A stretch of 64,000 nt of DNA, taken from positions 103,783 to 167,782 of the forward strand of contig NZ_JZJL01000004.1 in NCBI RefSeq assembly GCF_000971335.1. Reading direction: 5' to 3'. Position numbers and translations under genes: made by a program. Shown one piece after another: positions 9,519 to 19,889 of this stretch; position 1 is the first letter of the stretch, and the number at the start of each line of letters is the position of its first letter. Source of the stretch: Chromobacterium vaccinii (GTDB taxonomy: Bacteria; Pseudomonadota; Gammaproteobacteria; Burkholderiales; Chromobacteriaceae). Below the pieces are notes generated by a model, which was not told the DNA's origin, searched no databases, and saw only the letters and a list, made by a program, of their open reading frames with translations.

Positions 9519-10120
9519 GCTCCCCAGCGCGGCGTCAAGGTTTGTTCGACGCCCAGTTGATCGAGGATGCGGGAGACGACGAAGTCCACCATGTCGTCCA
9601 CGCTCTTGGGATGGGTGTAGAAGCCGGGGGCGGGGGGCAGGATCACCACCCCCAGGCGCGCCAGGTCCAGCATGTTTTCCAGGTGGATGGCGGACAGCGG
9701 CGTCTCGCGCGGCACCAGCACCAGCTTGCGCTGCTCCTTGATGCAGACGTCGGCCGCGCGTTCGATCAGGTTGTCGCTCATGCCGTGGCGGATAGCCGCC
9801 AGCGTGCCCATCGAACACGGGCACACCACCATCGCGTCCGGCGGATTGGAGCCGGACGCCGCCGGCGCGAACCATTCCTCGCGGCCGTAGACTTCCAACT
9901 GGCCGTCGCCGGCGGGATAGCGGGCCTGCAGCCAGGCTTTCATTTCGGCCGGACGCGAGGGCAGGGTCAGTTGCATTTCCTGCTTGGCCACCACCTGGGC
10001 GGCTTGGGAATACAGCACCCACACCCGCGCGCCGGCGGCGAGCAGGGCCTCGATCAGGCGCAGGCCGTAAGGCAGGCCCGAGGCGCCGGTGAGGGCGACG
10101 GTGACGGTTTTGCGGGGCAT
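9515..10120 (-). CDS. ubiX: Flavin prenyltransferase UbiX
   Basis: UbiX makes prenylated FMN, the cofactor of the decarboxylase UbiD in ubiquinone synthesis. The 201-residue protein starts with VTVALTGASGLPYGLRL, the FMN-binding loop, and carries VVCPCSMGTLAAIRHG around residues 98-113 and LVLVPRETPLSAIHLENML near 132-150, both family signatures. UbiD itself is not in the window. It lies 54 bases downstream of rapZ on the same strand and is coupled to nnr. Confidence 0.95.
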   Translation of the reverse strand: MPRKTVTVALTGASGLPYGLRLIEALLAAGARVWVLYSQAAQVVAKQEMQLTLPSRPAEMKAWLQARYPAGDGQLEVYGREEWFAPAASGSNPPDAMVVCPCSMGTLAAIRHGMSDNLIERAADVCIKEQRKLVLVPRETPLSAIHLENMLDLARLGVVILPPAPGFYTHPKSVDDMVDFVVSRILDQLGVEQTLTPRWGA

Positions 10121-10174
10121 CGGCTTCTTTCTCCAGCCGGGCTGGACGGGCAGGGCGGCGGGCCCTGCCGATGG

Positions 10175-11017
10175 TCAGTGTTCGCGGTACAACTGGCGGT
10201 GGCGGACCAATACCTGGCGGTCGGGGAAGGAGCGCGCCAGATTCTCGATGATGTACACCGAGCGGTGCTGGCCGCCGGTGCAGCCGACGGCCACCGTCAG
10301 GTAGCTGCGGTTTTCCTTGCCGTAGCAGGGCAGCCACTTGGCGATCATCGCCTGGATGTCGGCTATCATCTCGGCCACTTCCTGATGGCCGGCGAAGAAG
10401 TCGATGATGGGTTGGTCGCGGCCGGTGAACGGGCGCAGCTGCGGATCGTAATAGGGATTGGGCAGGCAGCGGGCGTCGAAGACGAAATCGGCGTCCTGCG
10501 GCACGCCATGCTTGAAGCCGAACGATTCGAAGATCAGCGTCAGCTGGCTGCTGTCGGCATCGACCAGTTCGCGCACCCAGCTTCTGAGGGCGTTGGCGGA
10601 CAGTTCGCTGGTGTCGATGCGGGTGCCCAGCTCCAGCACCTCGGCCAGCATCTCCTGCTCCAGCAATATGCTTTCCTCCACCGTGATGCCGGTGTCGGAC
10701 AGGGGGTGGCGGCGGCGGGTTTCGGAGAAGCGTTTGACCAGCGTTTCCGGCTTGGCTTCCAGGAACAGCAGCCGAACATCCATGCCTTGGGCCTTCAGGG
10801 ATTCCACCACTTTGGGCAGCGCGCCCAGGGTGGGGCCGGAGCGGGTATCCACGCTGATGGCGATGTCCTTGTAGCCGAAGTCGGCGTACATCGCCATCGC
10901 TTCCGGCAGCATGGTGGCCGGCAGATTGTCCACGCAGTAGAAACCGGAATCCTCCAGCGCGCGCAGCGCCACCGACTTGCCGGAACCGGACAGGCCGCTA
11001 ATCAATATCAGGCGCAT
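10175..11017 (-). CDS. rapZ: RNase adapter protein RapZ
   Basis: RapZ (YvcJ) is a P-loop nucleotide-binding protein. In enterobacteria it senses glucosamine-6-phosphate and steers RNase E to the small RNA GlmZ. Here the P-loop GLSGSGKS is at residues 8-15, followed by the family run [11 protein letters not shown] and, near the C-terminus, [17 protein letters not shown]. The 280-residue length is normal. The gene overlaps hprK by 20 bases. The hprK-rapZ linkage is typical of Betaproteobacteria and ties PTS signalling to amino-sugar control, notable given the chitinase at 30-32.6 kb. Confidence 0.95.
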   Translation of the reverse strand: MRLILISGLSGSGKSVALRALEDSGFYCVDNLPATMLPEAMAMYADFGYKDIAISVDTRSGPTLGALPKVVESLKAQGMDVRLLFLEAKPETLVKRFSETRRRHPLSDTGITVEESILLEQEMLAEVLELGTRIDTSELSANALRSWVRELVDADSSQLTLIFESFGFKHGVPQDADFVFDARCLPNPYYDPQLRPFTGRDQPIIDFFAGHQEVAEMIADIQAMIAKWLPCYGKENRSYLTVAVGCTGGQHRSVYIIENLARSFPDRQVLVRHRQLYREH

Positions 11018-11954
11018 TTTCCTGGTCTCGCAAGAAATTGGTGTGGCGTTCGATGAATTCGCGGGTGCTGTCGATGCCGCGCAGCTGCAGGATGTAGTTG
11101 CGCACGGCGGCCTCCACCAGCACCGCCAGGTTGCGGCCGGCGGCCACGGGCAGCACCACCTTGCGCACGGTGACGCCGATGATGTCCTGAGTTTCCGACT
11201 GGATGTTCAGCCGGTCCAGCGCCTGCATCGCCTGGTCGTTGGCCTTGACCAGATGGATGATCAGTTTCAGCACCTTCTTGGGGCGGACCGCGGTCTCGCC
11301 GAAGATGGTGCGGATGTTGAGGATGCCGAGGCCGCGCACTTCCAGGAAGTCGCGCAGCAGCGGCGGGCAGCGTCCTTCGAGCGTGTCCGGGCCGATGCGG
11401 TATAGCTCGACGGCGTCGTCGGCCACCATGCCGTGGCCGCGGGAGATCAACTCCAGCGCCAGCTCGCTCTTGCCCATCGCGGAGTCGCCCATGATCAGCA
11501 CGCCGATCTCGAACACGTCGAGGAACACGCCGTGCAGCACGGTGGACACCGCCAGCGCGCGCGCCAGGTATATCCGCAGCACGTCCATCAGGTACGGGCT
11601 TTCCAGCGTGCTGCACATCAGGGGCACGTTGTGGCTGTGGCAGTAGTCGCGCAGCAGCCGGGGCACTGGCTGGTTGTTGGTGACCATCACCACCGACATG
11701 CTCTTGTGGAACAGCTGGTCCAGCGCGGTCTTGGCCGCCGACTGCTCCAGCTTGTTAAGGTAGTCGACCTCGGCGAGGCCCAGCACCTGCACCCGGTTGG
11801 GGTGGATGAAGTTCAGGTGGCCGACCAGGGCCAGCGTCGGCCGCTGGTCGTCGTTGCCGATCACGTTGTCGGAGCCGCCGGTGCCGGCGACCCAAGTCAG
11901 ATTCAGCTTCTGCTGGTTTTCCTGATACAGCCGGCGCACGGTGATGCTAGGCAT
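10998..11954 (-). CDS. hprK: HPr kinase/phosphorylase
   Basis: HprK phosphorylates a serine on HPr with ATP and also removes it with phosphate. The start at 11954 gives [11 protein letters not shown], the usual N-terminus, and a protein of 318 residues. The P-loop GDSAMGKS is at residues 156-163, the catalytic-region His is H141 (STVLHG), and the signature [16 protein letters not shown] lies near 205-220. The start overlaps the ptsN stop. No HPr gene is in the window. In many Proteobacteria HprK acts with the nitrogen PTS rather than in classic carbon catabolite repression. Confidence 0.96.
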   Translation of the reverse strand: MPSITVRRLYQENQQKLNLTWVAGTGGSDNVIGNDDQRPTLALVGHLNFIHPNRVQVLGLAEVDYLNKLEQSAAKTALDQLFHKSMSVVMVTNNQPVPRLLRDYCHSHNVPLMCSTLESPYLMDVLRIYLARALAVSTVLHGVFLDVFEIGVLIMGDSAMGKSELALELISRGHGMVADDAVELYRIGPDTLEGRCPPLLRDFLEVRGLGILNIRTIFGETAVRPKKVLKLIIHLVKANDQAMQALDRLNIQSETQDIIGVTVRKVVLPVAAGRNLAVLVEAAVRNYILQLRGIDSTREFIERHTNFLRDQENAPDID

Positions 11955-12408
11955 GGGGCGTCCATTCGCAAAGCAGCTTGTACAGGTCGTCGCGCGCGCC
12001 GGCGCCAAGCATCTGCTCGCGCATCTGGCGGCTGGAGAACAGCTGCGCCAGCTCCGACAGCACCTGGAGGTGCAGGTCGGTGGCGTGCTCGGGGACCAGC
12101 AGCACGAACAGGCATTGCACCGGCTTGCCGTCCGGCGCGTCGAAGGGAATGGGCGCCTTCAGGCGGATGAACACGCCGGTGGCTTCCTTGAGGCCGCGCG
12201 CGCGGCCATGGGGAATGGCCACGCCCTGGCCGAGTCCGGTGGAACCCAGTTTTTCACGGCTGAACAGGCTGTCGAAAACCTCGCTGCGGGCGATGCCGCG
12301 GGTGTTTTCCACGAGCAGTCCCACTTGTTCGAACACCCGCTTCTTGCTGGCGACGTCCAGATCCAGCAGGATATGGTCCGGGGTCAGGATCTTGCCGATG
12401 AGAGTCAT
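11947..12408 (-). CDS. ptsN: PTS IIA-like nitrogen regulatory protein
   Basis: PtsN (EIIA-Ntr) ends the nitrogen phosphotransferase relay and regulates, among other things, potassium transport in enterobacteria. The 153-residue protein carries the phosphorylation site GVAIPHGR with His at residue 67. Its place between hpf/rpoN and hprK is the classic rpoN-cluster order. It overlaps hprK by 8 bases. A K+/H+ antiporter gene nearby (17.8 kb) may be a coincidence. Confidence 0.96.
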   Translation of the reverse strand: MTLIGKILTPDHILLDLDVASKKRVFEQVGLLVENTRGIARSEVFDSLFSREKLGSTGLGQGVAIPHGRARGLKEATGVFIRLKAPIPFDAPDGKPVQCLFVLLVPEHATDLHLQVLSELAQLFSSRQMREQMLGAGARDDLYKLLCEWTPHA

Positions 12409-12490
12409 GTTGGAGTATGCATGCGGCTCTTGGGGTGAAACTGTGAATTCTACGTTGCCTTGATAGTACTGAAAACCGGCAAGCGCAAAG

Positions 12491-12516
12491 AAAAACGGGA
12501 ACCGTCAGGCTCCCGT
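12491..12516 (-). terminator. Terminator between hpf and ptsN
   Basis: On the minus strand ACGGGAGCC, a TGAC loop, GGTTCCCGT and then TTTTT (one G-T pair). It would end most transcripts from the upper rpoN cluster, so ptsN-hprK-rapZ may need read-through or its own promoter. Confidence 0.75.
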
Positions 12517-12532
12517 TGTCTTCAGTCAGGCC

Positions 12533-12865
12533 TTACAGCGAGGCCTGGGTCTGAGACGCTTCGCCCGAGCCCGTCGCGCGGTGCTCGGTCAGCTTTTCCT
12601 TGTACTTCAGGACTTGGCGGTCCAGCTTATCCATCAGTACGTCGATGGCGGCGTAGAGGTCGGCCTCGGAAGCTTCGATGTGGATGTCCTTGCCGGACAG
12701 GTGCACATTGACTTCAGCCTTCTGGACCAGCTTGTCCACCGACAGGGTGACGGAGATGTCGATCACATGGTCGACATGGCGGGTAATGCGCTCCAGCTTG
12801 TTCTCGATGTATTCGCGCAGCGACGGGGTGACTTCCAGGTGCAGGCCAGTTACTTTGAGGTTCAT
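12533..12865 (-). CDS. hpf: Ribosome hibernation promoting factor (short form)
   Basis: This 110-residue protein is a short HPF/YfiA-type ribosome hibernation factor. It has the beta-alpha-beta start [27 protein letters not shown] and the run [36 protein letters not shown], which holds the basic helix that binds 16S rRNA. It lacks the long C-terminal dimerisation domain. It lies between rpoN and ptsN, its usual place, and is followed by a terminator. Confidence 0.95.
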   Translation of the reverse strand: MNLKVTGLHLEVTPSLREYIENKLERITRHVDHVIDISVTLSVDKLVQKAEVNVHLSGKDIHIEASEADLYAAIDVLMDKLDRQVLKYKEKLTEHRATGSGEASQTQASL

Positions 12866-12932
12866 ACCCTAGCTCCTTCTGGTGTTGACCACCCGGTCGG
12901 GTTGCCGGGCGGCATTGTATTCTTGAGGCGCC

Positions 12933-14333
12933 CTACAGCGCCTTGCGCAGATTCACCGCCGGAATCTGCATGGCTTCACGATACTTGGCTACGGTGCGTC
13001 TGGCAACCTGTATTCCCTGCTTGGCCAGCGCGTCGGCGATGGCGCTGTCGGACAGCGGCTTCGCGCGGTCCTCGGCGTCTATCATGCCGCGGATGTGGGC
13101 CTTGATCGCGGTGGCGGAGCACTCTCCGCCGCTTTCAGTTTCCAGCGAACTGCCGAAGAAATACTTGAGCTCGAACAAGCCCCGCGAACAAAGCAGGTAT
13201 TTCTGGCTGGTGGATCGGGAAACGGTGGATTCGTGCAGGCCCAGTTCTTCCGCGATGTCCCGCAGGATCAGCGGGCGCATCGCCACTTCGCCGTGCTCAA
13301 AGAACGATTGCTGGCGCTCAACGATAGCTTCCGCCACTTTGAGTATGGTGTCAAACCGTTGCTGGATGTTCTTGACCAGCCAGCGGGCCTCCTGCAGCCG
13401 GCCCGACATTTCGCCGCCGGCGCGCTGGTCGGCCAGCATGCGCTCGTACAGCCGGTTGACGCGCAGGCGGGGCATCGCCGCGCGGTTGAGCTCGGCCGCC
13501 CAGCGGCCGCGCAGCTTGCGCACGCTGATGTCGGGAATCACGTAATGGGTTTCGCCGTGGCCGAAGCCGGTGGCCGGGTGCGGGTTGAGGCGGGCGATCA
13601 GCGCCTGCGCGCCGCGCAGCGCCGCGTCGTCGCAGCGCAGCAGCTTTTTCAGCCGGGCGTAGTCGCGGCTGCCGAGCAGGGCCAGGTGCTCGCGGACGAT
13701 GGCCAGCGCCAGCGCGTGCTCAGGCTCGACGCCGGGCAGGCGCTGCAACTGCAGCGTCAGCGATTCGGCCAGCGAGCGCGCGCCCACGCCGGCGGGGTCG
13801 AACTGCTGCAGCAGCCTGAGGCCCACCGCCAGCTCGTCGACTTCCAGCTCCAGTTCCAGCGGCAGGTTGCCGGCCAGCTCGTCCAGCTGCAGCGGCAGGT
13901 AGCCGTCGTCGTCCAGTTCCTCTATCAGCAGGCGCATCACCGCGCGGTCGCGGTCGGAGAGGGCGATTTCGCCCAGTTGCGTCAGCAGGTGCTCGCGCAG
14001 ACTGACCGGGCAGGGCACGTTGAGCATGGGGTCGAAGTCATTGTCGTCCCCCTTGCGGCTGCCGGCACCCCAGTCCAGCAGTTCGCCGGCGCCGTCGTCG
14101 CGGCTGTCGGCGTCCTGGGCCTCGGCCGGGCTTTCCTGCTGTTCCGCGCTGTCGGGAGCGGCTTCGCCGTCGCGGGGCTCGTCGCCGCGCTCCAGCAGCG
14201 GATTGTCCAGCAGGAAGCGCTCCACCTCCGTCTGCAGGTCCAGTGTGGACAGTTGCAGCAGCTTGATCGATTGCTGCAGCTGCGGCGTCAGCGTCAGTTG
14301 CTGGGATACCTTGAGCTGAAGGGCCTGTTTCAT
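12933..14333 (-). CDS. rpoN: RNA polymerase sigma-54 factor
   Basis: RpoN directs RNA polymerase to -24/-12 promoters, which need an activator ATPase. The 466-residue protein has a Gln/Leu-rich region I (LQLKVSQQLTLTPQLQQSIKLLQLS), an acidic region II near residues 55-95, and a C-terminal region III ending with the RpoN box ARRTVAKYRE near residue 448. It lies 3 bases downstream of lptB on the same strand. Nothing looks damaged. Confidence 0.98.
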   Translation of the reverse strand: MKQALQLKVSQQLTLTPQLQQSIKLLQLSTLDLQTEVERFLLDNPLLERGDEPRDGEAAPDSAEQQESPAEAQDADSRDDGAGELLDWGAGSRKGDDNDFDPMLNVPCPVSLREHLLTQLGEIALSDRDRAVMRLLIEELDDDGYLPLQLDELAGNLPLELELEVDELAVGLRLLQQFDPAGVGARSLAESLTLQLQRLPGVEPEHALALAIVREHLALLGSRDYARLKKLLRCDDAALRGAQALIARLNPHPATGFGHGETHYVIPDISVRKLRGRWAAELNRAAMPRLRVNRLYERMLADQRAGGEMSGRLQEARWLVKNIQQRFDTILKVAEAIVERQQSFFEHGEVAMRPLILRDIAEELGLHESTVSRSTSQKYLLCSRGLFELKYFFGSSLETESGGECSATAIKAHIRGMIDAEDRAKPLSDSAIADALAKQGIQVARRTVAKYREAMQIPAVNLRKAL

Positions 14334-14336
14334 CGT

Positions 14337-15061
<725 letters not shown>

Positions 15062-15065
<4 letters not shown>

Positions 15066-15619
15066 TGCGCGGCGGCTCCGGCGGCGGGTTTGGCGGCCGC
15101 CGGTTGCGACGCGGTGTTCTTCGGCTGCAGGATCACGGTGGTGCGCCCGCCCTTGCCGGCGTTGGCGCCGCCGCCTATCACCTGGTAGACCTCGCTCTGG
15201 GTGTCGTAGGTGATCACGTTGCCGATCACGAGGTCGCCGTTGCGCTTGACGCGGGCGTTGCCGGTCAGCACCGCGAAGTGCTTGGCGCTGTCGTAGTCCA
15301 GCTTGCTGGATTGGCCTTCGATCCAGCCGCTGTTGTTGTCCAGCTTCTGGCGGAAGGTGACGATGCGGCCGGTAGCCTGCAGCGTCTGGTTGCCTTGCGG
15401 GTCCTGGGTGGCTACCACCTTGTCGGCGTTCAGGCGCAGCGTGCCCTGGATCACCACCACGTTGCCGGTGCAAGTGGAGACGCCCTTGGTCTGCTCCATG
15501 GTGCAGCCGTTGTCGCTGGTGATTTCGATGGGCTTGGTTTTGTCTGCCTGTTCGGAGTGAGCCAGCGCGGAGGCGGCCAGCAGCAAGCCGGCCAGCAGGA
15601 TGCGGGAGTTATTTGGCAT
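15062..15619 (-). CDS. lptA: LPS transport periplasmic protein LptA
   Basis: LptA forms the beta-jellyroll bridge that carries LPS across the periplasm. The 185-residue protein starts with a signal peptide ([20 protein letters not shown], cut before HSEQ) and then the OstA-like domain with [25 protein letters not shown] split over two strands. The tail is rich in Ala, Lys and Pro. It overlaps lptC by 11 bases and lptB by 4. Confidence 0.95.
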
Positions 15620-16178
15620 AGACGATCTTGGTCTTGGAATACAGATTGAGCAGGCCCTGCGACTCCAGATAGCTGAAGCCGATGGAGTTGGCGACCGAGT
15701 TGCCTTGGTAGATCACCGACGGCGCCTTGGAGCTGGCGAAGCGCTTGCCGGTATCGACGAACATCGCGCTGCTGACCAGCCGGGTTTCGGGCTGCTTGCT
15801 GTCTGCGGGTTTGATCAAAACGACTTTCTTGTCGAAGTAGGCCTGCTGGCTCTTGTTGTTGTAGCGGCCGGTCTCGCCGGTCACATGGTATTGCAGCACG
15901 CCCTGCTGGTACTGGTACAGGTCGGGGTTCTCGAAATAGGCGTCGGGCTTGCCCGGATACTGCCACATGCGGGTGGCGATCAGCCGGTCCATCAGCTTGC
16001 CTTGCTTGTCGTAGCGGGTGGCGATCATGTTTTCCGCAACGTACTCGGGCTTGTCCGGATCGAGTTCGCGGCGGTGGCTGTCCCAGCGCGAAATCTGGTC
16101 CAGCCATATCGTCAGCAGCGCGGTCAGTCCGATCAGCAGCACCGGGAACAGGCGATGGGAGCGCAGCAGCTTGATCAT
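15609..16178 (-). CDS. lptC: LPS export system protein LptC
   Basis: LptC is a bitopic inner-membrane protein that hands LPS from LptBFG to LptA. The start at 16178 overlaps the kdsC stop (ATGA) and gives a membrane helix at residues 8-26 followed by a periplasmic beta-jellyroll domain, 189 residues in all. Motifs such as ENMIATRYDKQGKL and DNxK-like TGKRFASSKAP fit the YrbK/LptC family, which is poorly conserved; position between kdsC and lptA supports the call strongly. Confidence 0.93.
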   Translation of the reverse strand: MIKLLRSHRLFPVLLIGLTALLTIWLDQISRWDSHRRELDPDKPEYVAENMIATRYDKQGKLMDRLIATRMWQYPGKPDAYFENPDLYQYQQGVLQYHVTGETGRYNNKSQQAYFDKKVVLIKPADSKQPETRLVSSAMFVDTGKRFASSKAPSVIYQGNSVANSIGFSYLESQGLLNLYSKTKIVYAK

Positions 16179-16699
16179 GCCAGATACCGGGCGAGCACGC
16201 CTTCGAACGTGCCCTGGGCCTGCATGATCAGCTCGGCCAGCTCGCGCACCGCGCCATGGCCGCCGGGGTTGCCGGTCACGTAATGGCAATGCTGGCGCAC
16301 CTGCGGCGGGGCCTCGGGCACCGCGACCGCCAGGCCGACCCGGGTCAGGATGGGCAGGTCGATCAGATCGTCGCCGATGAACGCGCATTGCTCGGCGGAC
16401 AGGCCGGTCTTGTCCAGCAGCTCGGCCAGCGCGACTTTCTTGTCGTGGACGCCGCCGTAGTAGTGATCGATCTTCAGCGCCTGGGCGCGGTGCTCGACGC
16501 AGCGGTCGGCGCGGCCGGAAATGATGGCCAGCTGCACGCCGGTGCCTTGCAGCAGGCGCAGGCCGAGGCCGTCCTGCACGTAGAACGACTTGCTCTCTTC
16601 GCCGCGGGCGTCGTAGTAGATGCGGCCGTCGGTCATCACGCCGTCCACATCCATGATCAGCAGTTTCACCTTGCGGGCCTGCTCGGAAATCATACGCAT
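16175..16699 (-). CDS. kdsC: 3-deoxy-D-manno-octulosonate 8-phosphate phosphatase
   Basis: KdsC removes phosphate from Kdo-8-P. It is a tetrameric HAD-family enzyme without a cap domain. The nucleophile motif LLIMDVDGVMTDG places D17 and D19 in the active site; the other HAD motifs are ISGRAD near 60 and FIGDDLIDLPIL near 115-126. The protein has 174 residues, as usual. It sits between kdsD and lptC. Confidence 0.96.
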   Translation of the reverse strand: MRMISEQARKVKLLIMDVDGVMTDGRIYYDARGEESKSFYVQDGLGLRLLQGTGVQLAIISGRADRCVEHRAQALKIDHYYGGVHDKKVALAELLDKTGLSAEQCAFIGDDLIDLPILTRVGLAVAVPEAPPQVRQHCHYVTGNPGGHGAVRELAELIMQAQGTFEGVLARYLA

Positions 16700-16745
16700 T
16701 GCTTGATCCTTGCCGCCGCCAGTCGCTGGGACTGGCCGGCTGGTT

Positions 16746-17723
16746 TTAAAACACGCCGGCGCGCAGCAGGTCGTGCATGTGCAGCACGCCGGCCAGCTTG
16801 CCCTGGGCGTCGACGACCACCAGGCTGGTGATCTGGTGTTGTTTCATCAGGAAGCCGGCTTCGGCCGCCAGCTTGTCCGGCTGGATGGACCGCGGCTTGC
16901 GGCCCATCACTTCGTCTATCTTCAGACTGTAGACGTCCACGCCTTTTTCCAGCGTGCGGCGCAGGTCGCCGTCGGTGTAGATGCCGTGGAGCGTGCCGTC
17001 GGCGTCGCCTACCGCGACCATGCCCAGCCGCTTCTGCGACATTTCCAGCAGCGCGTCCTTCAGCAGCGTGCCCGGCGCCACCCGCGGCAGATCGCCGCCA
17101 GCGTGCATCAAGTCCTTTACATGCACCAGCAGGCGCCGGCCCAGGCTGCCGCCCGGGTGGGACAGCGCGAAATCGCTCTGGCCGAAGCCGCGCGCCCCCA
17201 TCAGCGTGACGGCCAGCGCGTCGCCCAGCGCCATCTGCGCGGTAGTGCTGGTGGTCGGGGCCAGGTTCAGCGGACACGCTTCGCGCTCGACATGCGTGTG
17301 CAGCAGGATGTCCGCGGCCTGGGACAGCGTGGACTCGGACCGGCCGGTCACCGCGATCAGCTTGCCGCCCTTCAGCTTCAGCGCCGGCAGCAGCGACACC
17401 ACTTCGGCCGACTCGCCGGAGTTGGACAGCGCGATCACCACGTCGTCGCCGGTGATCATGCCCAGGTCGCCGTGGGCGGCCTCGGCCGGGTGCACGAAGA
17501 AGGCCGGCGTGCCGGTGCTGGCCAGCGTGGCGGCGATCTTGCGCCCCACGTGGCCGGACTTGCCCATGCCGGTGACGATCACGCGGCCCTCGCAGGACAG
17601 GATGATCTCCACAGCCTCCAGGAAGTCGCCGTTCAGGCGTTCGGCCAGAGTGTTCAGCGCGGCCGCTTCTTCATGCAGCACTTCGCGCGCCGTTTCCAGC
17701 CGGCTGGTGTGATTTTTTTCCAT
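16746..17723 (-). CDS. kdsD: D-arabinose 5-phosphate isomerase
   Basis: KdsD turns ribulose-5-phosphate into arabinose-5-phosphate, the first step of Kdo synthesis. The N-terminal SIS domain holds VIVTGMGKSGHVGRKIAATLASTG and LSNSGES; two CBS domains follow, with ILLHTHVEREACPLNLAPTTSTT before them, a KdsD hallmark. I chose the ATG at 17723 (325 residues); a TTG six codons upstream is less likely. It is the first gene of the kdsD-kdsC-lptCAB-rpoN string, so the promoter must lie in the 17724-17834 gap shared with the divergent antiporter gene. Confidence 0.95.
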   Translation of the reverse strand: MEKNHTSRLETAREVLHEEAAALNTLAERLNGDFLEAVEIILSCEGRVIVTGMGKSGHVGRKIAATLASTGTPAFFVHPAEAAHGDLGMITGDDVVIALSNSGESAEVVSLLPALKLKGGKLIAVTGRSESTLSQAADILLHTHVEREACPLNLAPTTSTTAQMALGDALAVTLMGARGFGQSDFALSHPGGSLGRRLLVHVKDLMHAGGDLPRVAPGTLLKDALLEMSQKRLGMVAVGDADGTLHGIYTDGDLRRTLEKGVDVYSLKIDEVMGRKPRSIQPDKLAAEAGFLMKQHQITSLVVVDAQGKLAGVLHMHDLLRAGVF

Positions 17724-17834
17724 AAGGCAAAAGTATATCAAAGGTTATAATCGATTGACGCGGGTGCTGGTGCAAGTTTTGCTTGGCGGTCGTGTTTTCC
17801 GTTGCCAATCTTTTCCCTGGAGTCCCGATCGCCG

Positions 17835-19805
17835 ATGCATTCCATGGCCCCCATCGTCCTTGTCCTGTTGGCCGCCGTGCTGGTAGTCACCTTGTGCCGA
17901 AGCCTGAAGGTGCCGGCCATGCTCGGCTATCTGGTGGTGGGCTTCCTGACCGGCCCGGGTGTGATGAACCTGATCCCGCAAGGCAAGGAAACCGCCTTTC
18001 TCGGCGAAATCGGCATCGTATTCATGATGTTCAGCATCGGCCTGGAGTTCTCCCTGCCCAGGCTGAGGGCGATGCGGCAACTGGTGTTCGGGGTGGGATT
18101 CGCCCAGGTGGCGCTCACCATGCTGCTGGTGGCGATGGCCATCGCCTATCTGACCGGCAGCCCGCTGACAGGTTTCGCCATCGGCGGCGCATTGGCGATG
18201 TCGTCCACCGCCATCGTCAGCAAGCTGCTGGCGGAAAGGTTGGAGCTGAACCATCCGCATGGCCAACTGGCGATAGGCGTGCTGCTGTTCCAGGACATCG
18301 CCGTGGTGCCGCTGCTGATCATGCTGCCTGCCTTCGCCGGCGGCAGCGACACGCTGTGGCTGGACCTGGCCAAGGCGGGCGGCAAGGTGCTGGTGGTGCT
18401 GGCGCTGCTGCTGTTCTTCGGCCAGCGCCTGGTGCGGCCGTGGTTCCACCTGGTGGCGCGCCAGCGTTCCGGCGAGCTGTTCATGATCAATGTGCTGCTG
18501 GTGACGCTGGGCATCGCCTGGATGACCGAGCTCTCCGGCCTCAGCCTGGCGCTGGGCGCCTTCGTCGCCGGCATGCTGATCTCCGAAACCGAATACCGCT
18601 ACCAGGTGGAAGAGGACATCAAGCCTTTCCGCGACATCCTGCTGGGCTTTTTCTTCATCACCGTGGGCATGAAGCTGGAGCTGTCGGTATTGTTCGGCCG
18701 CTTCGGCGATGTGCTGTTGCTGTTGGCCTTGCTGCTGCCGCTGAAACTGGCGGTGGTGTTCGGCCTGGGGCGGCTGTTCGGCCACCGCTCCAACGACGCG
18801 ATGCGCTCGGCGCTGGCGCTGGCGCAGGGCGGCGAGTTCGGCTTCGTGCTGCTGTCGCTGGCGCTGAGCCTGAACCTGGTGGCCGCGCCCATGGCCCAGG
18901 CGGCCATCGCCGCCATCCTGATCTCGATGCTGGCGGCGCCTTTCCTGATCATGCACGGCGAGCGCATCACCCGCCGGTTGATCAAGCAGGACTGGATGCT
19001 GCAGTCGCTGGATCTGCACCAGATGCTGGTGGCCAGCATGGGCAAGGACGACCACGTGCTGATCTGCGGCTACGGCCGCAGCGGCCAGGCGCTGGCCCGG
19101 CTGCTGGAGGCCGAGAAGATCAATACCTTCGCGCTGGACATGGATCCGGAGCGGGTGCGCGAGGCGGGGGAGGCCGGCGATCCGGTGGTGTTCGGCGACG
19201 CCGGCAAGAAGGAGGTGCTGCTTGCCGCCGGCCTGATGCGGGCCAAGGTGGTGGTGGTGACCTTCGCCGACACCCACGCCGCGCTGCGCATCCTGCATGC
19301 GGTGCGTGAAGTGAGGCCGGAGCTGCCGGTGATCGTGCGCACGATAGACGACAGCGAGATGGACGTGCTGCGCCAGGCCGGCGCCGACGAGGTGGTGGCG
19401 GAGGTGATGGAGGGTAGCCTGATGCTGGCCTCGCAGGCGCTGCTGGAGGCGGGCGTGCCGCCCAGCCGCGTGCTGCGGCGCATCCGCGCGGTGCGGGAGG
19501 AGCGCTACGACCTGTTCCGGGGCTTCTTCCGCGGCAGCAGCGACGAGACGGAGAGCCTGGAGGAGTCGCTGGTGCCCCGTTTGCTGAGCGTGCAGGTGTG
19601 CGGCGGCGCGGCGGCCATCGGCCAGCCGCTGGGCGCGCTGGGCCTGGCCGGCCTGGGCGTGGAGCTGAAGGCGATCCGCCGCAATCGCGTGCGCCGCACC
19701 GATTTCGACGACAGTTTCGAAATCTCCCCGGACGACGTGATGGTGCTGCTGGGCACGCCGGAACAGCTGGCGCTGGCGGAGTCCCGGATACTGCAGGGCG
19801 ATTGA
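17835..19805 (+). CDS. CPA2-family K+/H+ antiporter with TrkA domains (KefB/YbaL type)
   Basis: This protein of 656 residues has about twelve hydrophobic segments (Na_H_Exchanger, roughly 1-380), starting APIVLVLLAAVLVVTLCRSLKVPAMLGYLVVG and containing GEFGFVLLSL. A TrkA-N NAD-binding domain follows, with HVLICGYGRSGQALARLLE near residue 412, and a TrkA-C domain forms the last 90 residues. Members exchange K+ for protons and are often gated by glutathione adducts or nucleotides. The ATG at 17835 has a weak TGGAG ribosome site; a TTG at 17802 would add 11 residues. It is transcribed away from kdsD. Confidence 0.92.
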   Translation: MHSMAPIVLVLLAAVLVVTLCRSLKVPAMLGYLVVGFLTGPGVMNLIPQGKETAFLGEIGIVFMMFSIGLEFSLPRLRAMRQLVFGVGFAQVALTMLLVAMAIAYLTGSPLTGFAIGGALAMSSTAIVSKLLAERLELNHPHGQLAIGVLLFQDIAVVPLLIMLPAFAGGSDTLWLDLAKAGGKVLVVLALLLFFGQRLVRPWFHLVARQRSGELFMINVLLVTLGIAWMTELSGLSLALGAFVAGMLISETEYRYQVEEDIKPFRDILLGFFFITVGMKLELSVLFGRFGDVLLLLALLLPLKLAVVFGLGRLFGHRSNDAMRSALALAQGGEFGFVLLSLALSLNLVAAPMAQAAIAAILISMLAAPFLIMHGERITRRLIKQDWMLQSLDLHQMLVASMGKDDHVLICGYGRSGQALARLLEAEKINTFALDMDPERVREAGEAGDPVVFGDAGKKEVLLAAGLMRAKVVVVTFADTHAALRILHAVREVRPELPVIVRTIDDSEMDVLRQAGADEVVAEVMEGSLMLASQALLEAGVPPSRVLRRIRAVREERYDLFRGFFRGSSDETESLEESLVPRLLSVQVCGGAAAIGQPLGALGLAGLGVELKAIRRNRVRRTDFDDSFEISPDDVMVLLGTPEQLALAESRILQGD

Positions 19806-19845
19806 GCGCGGCAGGGCGGTGATTGCGCGAGAGGCGCGCCGGCAA

Positions 19846-19875
19846 CGAAAAGCCCCGGGAAACCGGGGCTTTTCG
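19846..19875. terminator. Bidirectional terminator between antiporter and AsmA genes
   Basis: CGAAAAGCCCCGG, GAAA loop, CCGGGGCTTTTCG: a 13-bp perfect stem whose arms supply the T-run on either strand. It serves two converging genes. Confidence 0.85.
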
Positions 19876-19889
19876 TTTGAGCCTGGGGC